64,000 nt of DNA, from NCBI GenBank assembly GCA_000231825.2, contig JH720330.1:593086-657085 (forward strand). Reading direction: 5' to 3'. The notes under the pieces were generated by a model. That model saw only the letters and a program-made list of their open reading frames with translations. It ran no database searches and had not been told where the DNA came from. Numbering within the stretch: position 1 is the stretch's first letter; every line of letters begins with the position of its first letter. Both the position numbers and the translations under genes were made by a program. This DNA is from Tetrahymena elliotti 4EA. Taxonomy: Eukaryota; Ciliophora; Oligohymenophorea; Hymenostomatida; Tetrahymenidae. This document shows, piece after piece, positions 40,808 through 52,301 of the stretch.

Positions 40808-43800
40808 TCAGAGAGGCATATTTTCAATTATAATTTCATTTTTTTTGTTTTTAGTAATTCCAATAGAGTAAAATAATTTAATTAGTCTTTGTGTGAAAGA
40901 TTAATAATCTTGCTATTAGAAATTTTAGTATTATTTTTATTTTGAGAGCAGATTTATTATAAAAGCAGTATTAAGAATAGATTGTTTAAATTTTTCGGTA
41001 AATATTTCATCTAGGTACGTATATTTATGTTGCCAATTTATGAAGTTTAAGTTTTACATTTTCTTTTCATAAAGCTCCTTCTGAATGAATCTCATTAAAT
41101 TTTATAATATGGGATTGTTAACAGCCTCTAGAGAATGACCAGCAAAGTTAGAGGTTATGAATAGAGTTAGTTCTTTTTTGTATATATTAATTTCAACTAA
41201 ATGAATTTCGTTCAAAGAAAGTAAAATAGGTATAAATATTTTATCAAACAAATCAAAAATTGTGTTGTTTGATCCTGTATATGGTTTCATATAATGTCTG
41301 ACACATTTGAAATCCAAATAATCTTACTGTAAGGGATTTTCTTTTGTAAAATATTTATAAAAACTAGTAGATAGGTAGAGAATCCTCATTCCTTTTGGGT
41401 ACTCCTTTTAATTTAATTTATAAATATAAAACTGGTTTGCCTATCTTTCTTCTAAATATTTTATAAAGAAATTCAATGCATCTTCAGTTAAAATATTTCC
41501 ACTCCTAAGCTTTATTATATCTCCTTCAGTAATTGTTTTTTCATATCTTTGACTAATTAATTTACTATTTTCATTATTAATTACAGATTCATTATAACGT
41601 TATCCAAATTCATAAAGATCATTCCTATTACTTCTATTTGATATTATTGAAGACATACCAGCTTAAGCTAAAGAGCTTCCCATATTAAATCCTATTAAAC
41701 CACTCTTATTTTAATTGTTAAAGCTACCTCTGAGAGAACTATAATTATTAACTTTATCCAATTAGCTTTAAGGATTGCTATTACGATAAAGACTAGAATT
41801 ATTTTATATGCTTTATTTTATTGAAGAGTTCAATAATTAGGGCTATTGATTAATTTAATTAGATTTTGTATTTCTAGAAGCTTGCCAATCTAAACCTAAT
41901 TTGTGAAAAATCATACTATGAAATCTAAAATTATATTCATCTATCAATTATTTATAAGTCTCAATGTCATAGTTGTAGTAGTAGTGAAGTAGTTGAACAA
42001 ATGTGTTATACCTAATTCATTAAAATTCTTAATAATTAATTTTTTTTAAAGCTTAAAAGCTTATTCAAATATTATAAAACCTAATAAATAAAGAATAACC
42101 CTTTTTACAACTAGTAACAAAATTTTTAATTCTTTAAGATTAATTTTATGTGACAGTTGAAAGTGTGATTATCGATTATCAATAAATTTGATATATTGAT
42201 TAAAAATGTGATAACTGTTATTACAGATTATCCATACTTAAAAGAATTTTGAATGAATAATAATAGCTTTAAATAAATGAAGGTAAATTTTTTGATTAAT
42301 TACCACTCCATATATTCACTGACTTATCTTTCTTTATCTATTGCATCTTGAACATTATTTGCATTCTTAAAATCAATTCTCTTATTCATGTCTACTTCAA
42401 ATGATTTTAGTATTTGCTTTAGTTCTCCAACTGAAAGTTAGACCTATTATTTTTCTAGGATATCTTCTTTAGTTATTTATCCTCTTTCATATTATGCTAA
42501 AATATCTTCAGAAGCTTCATCTTAAATATCGTTGTCTTCATCATCTTCATCTTGATTTTTCTTTTTCTTTTTTTTCTTCTTCTTCTTATTTTATGCTTAC
42601 TTTATTTATAAATCAAAGTCTTAGAGCTTTTTGTTTATGTAATAGTCAGCAAGGCTATATCAAAAATAAGAAAACTTTAAAAAAATTATACTACCAAGAT
42701 TCAAATTAAATTACGTTTCTTTTTCAATCTCCTCTTACTTCTTTCTTCTTACCATTTCTTTTGATACATCGTATTATAATTTTTCAACCAATAAATCAAG
42801 TTCTTCTTTAGGTATGTTTACTGTACCATTCTAACCATATTTTTTTTTAAGTTCATCAAATTCTTGCTAAAAGTTAAAATCATTAAAATTATCATCTTGT
42901 TCATTTTGATATTAATCTTATTTTTCATAAATTATGTCCTCTTCTTCCTCTTGGATTGGAGAATTTTCCTCTTTTTTCTTTTTCTTCTTTTTCTTAGATT
43001 TCTTATTTTCTTAGTGAATTAAAAACACTCAAACAAAATAAATATTTTAAATACAATTTTACCATTTTCAAACACCTAATTAGAAGAAGGTGGAGATTAA
43101 ATTCCTTAAAGTGATACAATTGATGGAACTGAACCATCAATACTTTTTTTAGATTAGGCAATCATAAATCCTTCAAAAACATTTCCATTCTTTGGATCCT
43201 GCATGATCATTTTATAAAGTATCCATTCTATTATTGAAGTCTATTTCTTGATGATTTCTATTGTCTATTAAGAAAAGTCTGAAAAGGGCTATGGATTACC
43301 AGGAGGATCAATAAGCCACATTAATAGCCTAAAAACAAGAGTTCCACTAAACTTTGCTTCAGTAGGTGAATGAAAGCTAAAGTTTTCAACAAAATTAATG
43401 ACAGAATTTTTAAGATCAAATTATTCAGTAATTAAAGCTGAAACTACTTCAGCATACTCTTCTTTCATGTGATCCTTGAATATATACAAATGACTTTATT
43501 TTTCAAGTAAATCAACTAATATTAAAGACCAAGTCTTTTCATAATATATAACAACAGCAACATTTTCATAATTTTCAAGCAATTCTTCATACTGATAATA
43601 ATTTTCGAAATTAGTTAAGTAGTCAGCATCTATTAGCTTTTAGTTATTTAAACCTTATATTATCAAAGTTATTATACATAAATTCTTTTTAACATTGAAT
43701 TAGCCTTTTTATTCATACAAATTATCCTAAAAATTATACACGTAATTTAGTAAAAATGCCATCAAAGGAACGGATGATGTTTACTCATCAGTAAGTAATT

Positions 43801-44580
43801 CTAGCTGTTCATAAGTTAGACTCAATCCCATTCTATTTATTATTACATCTTAAGATACAAGTAGTTCCTTTGATTTTGTTTCAAAGTATGTTTTCATTTA
43901 TTAGTATTCATCATCTAAATAATCTCTAATTGAAGGTAATGTTTTATCTCTAACTATATATAATCCAGGCTTTTTAAGAAGCTCGGGCTAGCATTAACCA
44001 TCCCTATAAAGAATTATTTCTTTTACAACTAATTCTTGTTTATTGTAACATCCAAATACTCTATTTATCTTTTCATACAAATCCTCATCTAAGTAAAAAT
44101 CCTAATAATTTATCTTTGTTTTACAAATTTTACATGGAAAGCTGAATTTTTAATTCATTTTATTTTTTTAACACTACTAAATTAACTCGTCTTCATCATA
44201 CAAACATTATAGCTATTTGCAATTAATATTTCGATAAGGAACTAACATTGCATTAGGATCATCTGGTAAAACTATGCTAACTTTTACTTCATTTTATTTA
44301 GGGTTCTTTTAAAATAATAAATTTAGTAAACCACTCTTCTACTTTTTAAAGAGAGCTTCCCTTATTTTATCAATTTCCATTTCTATGCATGCAATTTTAT
44401 GCTAATCTAAACAATGGTGTTATATAATTTTACTGTTTTTTTTTTCCTAGCTAAAAAATTGTAAGTTTACTGCGTTATGTACTAATACTATCAATTAATC
44501 AATAATAACTTCTGTTTTCTGAATTGATAACTTAAAAATTAGAGTAATAAATAATAGGTTTCAGTAATCAATCAAATTTT
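40808..44580 (-). CDS. SP-RING (SUMO E3-type) protein with two Ulp1-like domains, all degenerate
   Basis: I trace one reading path from about 44560 to TGA 40810-40808 through several introns, e.g. 42012-42303. The N-terminus (no certain ATG) has a helical segment. An SP-RING-like finger at ~44270-44050 reads PYRNINCKQLQC then PCKIC; the zinc-binding His of CxHLQC is Gln here. A first Ulp1-like domain at ~43860-43330 has LTYEQLELL, TWSLILVDL and FSGTLVF, with catalytic His and Cys apparently replaced by Thr and Ser. A disordered linker has Lys runs (42960-43015 and 42550-42590) and acidic patches. A second Ulp1-like domain at ~41570-40990 has ITEGDIIKLRSGNIL, DKIFIPI and NEIHLVEI (His kept), but the Asp and Cys motifs are lost (LFITS, QSILNTAF). 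Predicted role: nuclear SUMO-binding scaffold or regulator rather than an active ligase or protease. Confidence 0.7.
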
Positions 44581-44842
44581 TGCAAAATATCTACAAACTA
44601 AAAAAAGGAAAATATTTATTGAAAATATATTGTATATCTTCAATTAAAAAAATATTTTATCTGAAAATATTATTTTTTTCTTATTTTTAAAAAATTTAGA
44701 TTTTCAAAGATTATAAAAAAATTAAAAAAGATTGATATAAAATGAACAATAACAATAAGTAGTAAGAAGATAAATCAGAATATTAAATATTATTATATAT
44801 TTTAAGATTTTTTTGCTTTTAAATATATATTAATTTAATGTT

Positions 44843-45754
44843 TCAAAGTAAATTTATTTTATTCAGTATTTAGAAAAAAAAATCAAAATTGTTGTAGTAA
44901 CTAATTTATATTTATTCTTTGCTTTACTTTTATATTTGAGATGAGATATTTTTTTTTTATTCATTTTAATTTCCTTATTTTGAAAGTAGAATCAATCTTA
45001 GATTTATGGTTATCTCCTTCCATTTATCTTTATTTATGGATAAAAACTTTTAGTTTTTGAATTAGAAATCAGATTTTAATTCTTCAAAATCTAATATATC
45101 ATTTTTATTTTCATCTAATAAATTAAATAACCATTCCATAAACAGTCCATATTTTGCTTAGTTTTATATTAATTTTATAAGAAATTAGTCATTATTTATT
45201 TTATCAATTTAAGCTTATTACTCTTTTAATTGGCTATTTCTAAATGATAGAGATTTATTTAGGACTATTGAGCTTTCTTTATTTAAGCTTTCTTGGAATT
45301 TAAATAAAAGCTACTTAGGGTTTTTTTTAACATATTTAGTAAATTAATCTCTATTCATTTATTCTAATTTATATTGAGGAAACTTGTATTCATCATTTTC
45401 TATTATTCCATTACTATTTAGATCATAGATTTCAAAAAGCAGCTTGGTATTTGTTGTTAAATTTTACTAAATTTTTTCCTAAATACATTTTTACTCAATT
45501 ATTTTTTGGATTCTGCTTTACAATTATGAAAGTTAATCTAAATCTTCAAACTTGCCCATATTTCTATTGCTAATATTACCTTCTGCAACTAGGTAACTTT
45601 TTTCAGTACTAAAAAAAATTAGTATTACAGAGACTATAATAATTGTAACTATAAAACTCATGGCATACATATCCATTTGCTTTTGTTTAGTTACTATTCC
45701 ATTTTCCTCTTACTCTTATATTTATTATTATTGCTAACTCTAAGATTAGTTCAT
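44843..45754 (-). CDS. membrane-anchored EF-hand calcium-binding protein
   Basis: A single exon of 303 codons runs from ATG 45754 (MNQSQSQQQQIQEQEENG) to TGA 44845-44843. A Gln/Glu-rich N-terminal tail of ~28 residues is followed by one hydrophobic segment (~30-48, MSFIVTIIIVSVILIFF), suggesting a type II signal anchor. Two EF-hand loops are visible: DLNSNGIIENDE at ~residue 107 and DENKNDILDFEE at ~residue 220, each with Asp at position 1, Asn at 3 and 5, and Glu at 12. Between them lies a charged helical region, and the C-terminus is Gln/Lys-rich. It probably senses calcium at a membrane. The partner is unknown. Its promoter side faces the tandem family on the right. Confidence 0.8.
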
Positions 45755-46825
45755 TTTTTATATAAATATGCTTTATTTTTAAATTAATAAATACCAATCA
45801 ACAAAACAAATTTGAATTATTTTTATTGTCTAAAAACCTAATTTAAGTAGATTTAAAATGTATTTTGATGATTTTAAAAGACAATTTTCAAATTTAATAA
45901 AGAGATCTAAAAACACTTTATCTAATTTTTAAAATAAATAGTTTTTATATAAAATTCTTAAATTTATTTTCAAGATCAATACATTTTACATTTCCTTTAA
46001 GTTTTTAAATCTATTAATAAAATAAATTATTAAAATCAATTCATATTTTTACAGTTTATTTTCTAATTCAGTTTTCTACAACGATAAGTTAATTAAAAGA
46101 AGAGTAACTATTTTGAATAAAGAATCTGTTTTTTATCATATAGATTTAGTATTATGTGAAAAAATTATCTGAATTAAAATTAATTAGTATGATACATAAG
46201 AGAATTCATCATAATTATTTATTTTATCTTAATTTTTTTTAAGATGTTACCTTTTATTTTATAGAGGATAATAAAAAGAATTTATCAAATAGAAAAAAAA
46301 AGAAATTATAAAATGAAATACTAAAAAATTAAGCTACTATTAGATGTACATAAAGATTTAGAGATATTTACATTTTTGTTATTTAACATTTACTTTTTAG
46401 TTGAAGAAAAATATCAACATCTATTGTAGATTTTCTTATTTAAATAAGGTTTTTAAATGCTTTTTATAATATATACTTTTACTTTTTTACTCCAAAACTA
46501 TCTTTGAATAAATTTTAAAATATTATCATTTATTTATTTATAATTAATTACCCATTCCTTCTTTTAAAATAAAAAATTCATGAATAAAGAGACAACTGTT
46601 TTTATTTAATGAAATGTATTTCGTTTTTTAAGGCAAACACTAATTTTTTAACAAGTAGAATTGGTCTCAAAATAGTCTTTTGCTGACTTGTGATTTTTTT
46701 ATAAATTAAAAAGCTACCATTAGATTTCATGATTAAAAAAATTATTTAAAAATGCATTTAATAAAAGCAATATTAAAAAGAGTAGAAAAGAAAAAATTAA
46801 TTCTTAAATAACCTAATAATTAGCC
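45755..46825. other. divergent intergenic region
   Basis: About 1.1 kb of AT-rich DNA lies between the EF-hand gene (-) and the pseudogene A start (+). Nothing beyond presumed promoter DNA is seen. Confidence 0.6.
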
Positions 46826-49549
46826 ATGAAAAAATTAATAAATTACTTTTTTATCTATTATTTTATAGGGTAGATATATACATATAAACTAAGTAGAAAT
46901 GATGAAATAAGCGTTCCAGTTTTTCAGCCAGTTCCATCTTTATCAATAAATACTAAATTGCTATATTAAAGAGGATAATCAAATCAATTGCTTCCATTTT
47001 CTTCTTCATTTAAAAATTATGTGGCTCTTAGCATGACTAAATGTGGAGTTTATATATTTGATATAACTGAATTGAATAGTCCTAGTGTTGTTTTTAACAA
47101 TACTCTTGCAACTAAAAAAGCAACACAAGGAATAACTTATAGCAATGTGACATAATATTTCTGGATTGCACGTTCATCTGGAGTTCTTTGGAATAAATAC
47201 TGCTATATATCCTTTCCTTATTACTATTTAAGGTACTTCAAAGGATAATTTACCTATTTTTAGGATAATCCCATAGCCTCTTAATAATAATATACTCTTT
47301 TTAATGTGAGTTCCTATCTACTAAACTTAAAGTATAATAATATATGGTGCTCAGTATTACTTTTAAAATATTCTTTAGGATTTACCTTCTTGGATGAGAT
47401 TTTAGCCTAGTAAGCAGATACTAAGCCTAAGTATTAGCAAAGACTCCCTTTAAAAAGATAGTGAAGGACAGTATATAGATACAATTTAGCAAGTAGTTTT
47501 CTTAACTTATTGTTAGTAAAAGATTCAGCTTTCTTTAATTAGTATTTATAAATTGATAATGATTCCTTAGCTATAAAATAAAGATGACCGTTTCTGATGG
47601 GGTTAACTATGACTATATCAACTCATTTTTATAAAAATTTAACATTTTTATCTTTATATGCTCCTGTTATTCTTTCAAAAGATCTAAATCTGTAAAATGA
47701 TTTTAACTCTAAGTATGCAGATGGGTAAATATATTTATTTGAAAATTTTTAGTATTAAATAAATAATCTCGTTTTAGTTTAGATAAAATAAGAAAACAAG
47801 TTTATTAACATACCTAAAGGTTTTGGATTTAGTTTTCTTCAACTGATAGATTAATCAGTGGTAATCCACCTGCTTCTTATTATAAGGAGTAAATCATTAT
47901 TTAAGTAAATGCAACTGATGGATACTCTTACTAAATAGATGATTTCACAATTTATCCTGCCAAAATACAAGTTATGCTATTTAATTGGCACTACAAATAC
48001 TTGGACCGATTTTTAATTTTTTGGGACTATACAAATACAAGCACTTGATTTATAACTTGTTTTAAAAAAAATAATATGTTTATTCCAAAGATGTTGCATA
48101 TGTTGGAGAAATATATCAAAAGTAAATTACTATAACTAATAATACTAGGAATCAGGCTTAGAAAGAAGCTCTGGAAATTCTTCTAAAAATAATTAGGTTA
48201 AAGAGAAATTTTATTTTAAATATCTGAATATCTCAATTAAGAAAACTTGGCTTCAAGTTATAAGTATTTTAGGGCTCAAAATATGGAGAAAACTAATAAT
48301 AATTTAGAAAAAACAACAACATAAAAGTTTAGCTTTGAAGAAGTTGATTCAAAGTCTAAAAAAATTATGATGGAAAGCACTCCTCGATAGGTAAATCTTT
48401 TACAGGAGAAATAAAATAGAGTGAAAATAGTCCAAAAAAATATACAATAAATTATGTATGATAGATGCTCATAAAATCTCCTTAAAATTATTAAGAAGGA
48501 AGTAAATTTTAGAAATTTAGCATAAACTAAATGAAGATTAAAAGACAGTCTGTGTATCAAAATGTAAATATAAAATATCTTATTGAAAGTATTAAGCTTA
48601 GTAGAAAACAAACTCCTAGAAAGCAAAAAAAAGAAATAAAAAACTATGAAAATAACCAAAGATATGTAGCTGTTGAAATTTTTAAAGAAGAGTAAATTAA
48701 TTTTTAAGCAATATTAAAATACTTTAAACGAAAATAAGAAGAGCTTCCTGAATATTCAAATAATAATTACTAGAAACCCTCTTAAACAGAAATTCTCTTT
48801 TATCATAGGCACTTTGTTGTTTTGCTGTTGATTATTTATTACAATAAAGATAAGTTACTCAATCTATTCTTGATTTTCTGAAGAGTAAAGCTTGTAAATA
48901 TTATTTAGAGATTGACTGGTATAAATCATACATTGATATAAAACCTTCTTTTGAAAATGTTAATATTGATGTATTATTATGATCTTGTTTCTAAATTTCC
49001 AAGAGAAATAAAATTTTCTTCAATTTTGCTAAAAGAAGCTTTACAGTCAAGAACTTTAGGATTTTCATTTAAATCTACACAATTTTTGTTAGCAACTTAG
49101 GGTGAGAATTTACATATATTTAATCATTTTATACATTCAATTAAGACATATGAAAGAAATAATAATATTTCATGCTGCTATAATTTTCATAAACTTCTAG
49201 ACATACATTAAGTTACCTTGATGGATACATTCTATTGATCTAATTAATGGAGTTATATTAATTAGTGGTGTACCAGAAAAAAAGATAAAAAAAGTTCCTT
49301 ACTTTTTCAAAAAATTAATATCTATATTAAGAATCTCAAAATGGTTGTGAGTAATAAATAAACCAAAATAATTAGTTGAAAGGCATTCGTTTTCCTACTT
49401 ATTCTATAAAAAAATCTTTAGATTTAGATGATAAAGCTTTAAAATTTGAGGAAGAACTAGAGATTGAAACAAAATTTATGTAAAGTGCACAAGAAAATAT
49501 AGAAAAGAGAAAATTCTGTTTCGTAAAACCTCTATCTAATTCACAATGA
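46826..49549 (+). pseudogene. copy A of the CADG/propeller membrane-protein family, internally deleted
   Basis: The start is intact: ATG 46826, a signal-peptide-like stretch, then NDEISVPVFQPVPS, which aligns with copies B and C. The frame is lost near 47180 (one base short compared with GKFFGID in B), and an in-frame TGA follows LFLM near 47310. There the sequence jumps directly to the segment matching B around 54813, so about 2 kb, including the region of the conserved intron, is missing. A second deletion near 47580 removes roughly 500 nt and joins to MTVSDGVNYDY. Later pieces (the CADG segment, the transmembrane segment near 48000, the cytosolic blocks near 48680-48960 and 49220) are recognisable but in shifting frames and with further TGAs. 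It ends near 49549 with a match to the C-terminal acidic segment of B. No intact product is possible. Confidence 0.88.
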
Positions 49550-52301
49550 CTTTCTTGTTGACAATTAATCTAATAATGTTTTTTTTGCTAGAAAAATACA
49601 ATGTTTGTTTTACTTTATTATTTTTTCTGAAGTTGTGAGAATTATTTGTGTATTTTTAATTCAATTTTTTCTTTCTCGCCTAACTTATCTAGTAAAAAAT
49701 ATTATTTCCTAAAAAAATAGATTTATTTAAAAAATAAAAGATTACAAGTTAAAGCTTAAAACACTCTTTTTAAAATAAACCAAAACTAAAATAAATTCTC
49801 TTATTGATTGTAGAAATTTTCCATGACTATTTAGATTGTTCCCACAAATAAGAAAAATAGGAAAAAGAAAAAATATTAAAAAAATAAACTCTATCTGATT
49901 TTAATTTGGTCCATTTATTTTATTTTTTTATCATTATAGATTTCATTATAATTTTATCTAATTAATTAAGTTAGTCATCAGATATTAAATTATTCATTTG
50001 TTGCAGATAATATCAGATAAAGTATTTAAAATCCCAAACTTTTTAATTTTGAGTATGCCTCAGAAAATGGATGAATAGAGTTAAAATGTTTCGTAAAAAG
50101 CATTGAGATAAATCTTGAATAATTATCAATGTTGAATGAAAAAATTAGCTAAAGTTATTGATTAATCATAAAATGGAGAAATTAATATATTCAAAGATGG
50201 AAAAATAAACTTTTCTTCAGCATTATATTTCACCAACTAAAACATAAGAATAAGTTCTGGAAAAAATGAATACTCATAACGAAATCACTCAACGCTTTAT
50301 TATATAGTAAATAAAATTTATTATCAGCAGTTTCTGATTACTTAGTTCAAAATTTAATCCTTAGACATAGATTAGTATATGGTTTATGTTAGTATTTAAC
50401 CTTTTTTTCAAAATATAGTTAGAGATACTTATCTTAAATTAATATTTATGAAAAAGCGCATTTACGAAACTTATTAAATCACTCCTAAATTTCTTTAAAT
50501 TTCTAATTATAATTCAAGTCTCTCAGTCAATTTTAAATAAGAATAAAATAAATTATTTATTTTTATGTTTTAACACTTTGAACAAATTTTTTATTTTAGT
50601 TATGAATATATACAAGTTTATTATTTGATTAACAATTTGTATAGTTTCTCATTTAGACGACGGTTAAAAAAATTAGATTTTCTTTTTGATATTAATAAAA
50701 ACTAAAAATTATTTCTAGATTTTTAGATTATTTAAAAACTTGCAAATTTTGAAAAATAAATTATTTTTGAACAAATTTTTGCTGAACTTGATTAAGGGAT
50801 TAGATGAATAGAAATAAATTTATTATTAATTATAATTAATTTTAAAAAACTGCACCAGCTTATTAACAATTTAGTCCTTTAATTTTTTCAATTTTCAAAT
50901 TATATTGAATCTAGAGGAAATAAATAATAATTTAATAGATTTTTAAATAATTATTAACTTTTTTAAAGTAAAAAACCTAATTGTTAATGCTTGAAATTTA
51001 ACCAGATTTCTAATTCATTAAGGTAAGTTATTTTAAAAACCTAGATTAAAAACAAGTTTGTTTTATCAGACCATTAATAAATGCCTAACTTTTAAGATTT
51101 TTACAGCAAATTTTAGTTTATTTGTTGCAACTATTATTAACAAGCCTCAGAATGAAATCTATGTTAAACGAGTTTAAAAAAAGTTAATCCATCAAAACAT
51201 AGGCAGTAAAAAAAGAATTTATTAATGAAATTTCTGTCTTGAAAATTTTTTTAATTCACAAAAAGCCAAACATTTTTCATGAATTTTAAGGCTTATGTTA
51301 GAAATTATGTGTAAATATTAAGCAATAAAACTATTTTTTGATCTATCTTTTGTTGAGTATGAATGAAAAAAGAAAATGTAAAGTTCCTCTTCATCATTTA
51401 TATTTTTTTAAACAAGGATAAAATAAACAATTATACAAAAATGTTATATTTTTAATTATTTTAAAAACTATGACAATTTATTTGTGAATCCAGTGATTTG
51501 ATCAATCTACAATTTATATATTTACAGTACATAATCTATTGATATTAAAATAAATAAAAATTATTAATTATAAAGAAGATTATTAAATTATCATTAATTC
51601 TTTTAACCTGAAATATGCAATTAAAAGCACTTGATAATTGATCAGATTTCAAATTAATAGGCAAAAGAAAAATAAAATATAAAAATTTAAATGTGTAAAC
51701 ATTGTTTGTTATTTTTTTATTATAATTCAAATCTCAATCTGATATGTAAATCTCAGATAATAATTATAATAATTTTCAGAAAAAGATGTGCCTTTATATG
51801 AAATTATGAGCACCATAGTTATTTATGATAATTATGATTTGTATTTTTATCATTCATAAATTTAAAACTATTATCTAGAGAATAATTTCCTAAAGTTTAC
51901 AAGTTTTTTTACATTATTTTTTTTGAGATTTGATAAATCAACATTTTATAAAATTAAAATTTATTTTGCTATTATTACTTTTGTTTCCATTTCTAAATAA
52001 AACTTTAATATTCTAGTTTTTTCATATATTCGTCAAAAAAAACTTCTCTCTTCTTTGAAACTTTTTCTGTGAAATTTTATATATTTATAAAGTGTAATTA
52101 ATTTATGATGAAAATCAGTAAGTTTACATTATTTGCATTCAAAAAATTATAATTGTAAAGAGAGTCATCTCAAAGTAGAATCTAATTTAAATAAGCGCTT
52201 ATTTTTATTTATTTTATAATATTAATAAATTAAACAAAAAGGATTAGACAAACAAAATTTTAATAAAACAAGCAAAAATAGTGTAGTAGAAGTATTAATA
52301 A
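49550..52301. other. intergenic region holding a decayed family fragment
   Basis: About 2.7 kb separates pseudogene A from copy B. Apart from the relic at about 50030-50430, it looks like featureless AT-rich DNA. It should contain the promoter of copy B. Confidence 0.55.
50030..50430 (+). pseudogene. heavily decayed fragment of the same family (cytosolic part)
   Basis: Translated fragments match the cytosolic region of copies B and C in the same order: EINIFKDGKINFSS near 50180 corresponds to the IFKDGQIN block, and LDIDQYMVYVSI near 50360 to LDIDWYKAYI. In-frame stops and missing spacing show decay. Pseudogene A has its own copies of both blocks near 48680 and 48920, so this is a separate relic and not the end of A. 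The outer limits are uncertain. Confidence 0.55.

Noticed and set aside
44742..44939. A 65-codon plus-strand frame starting MNNNNKQQEDKSEYQ
   Set aside because: It runs antisense into the 3' end of the well-supported EF-hand gene and turns into Leu/Ile/Phe-rich filler; probably chance.
48276..48659. A 127-codon frame on the minus strand
   Set aside because: It is antisense to pseudogene A, whose plus-strand reading matches copies B and C.
51545..51730. A 61-codon minus-strand frame
   Set aside because: It is hydrophobic, AT-driven and isolated in an intergenic gap, with no protein-like pattern.
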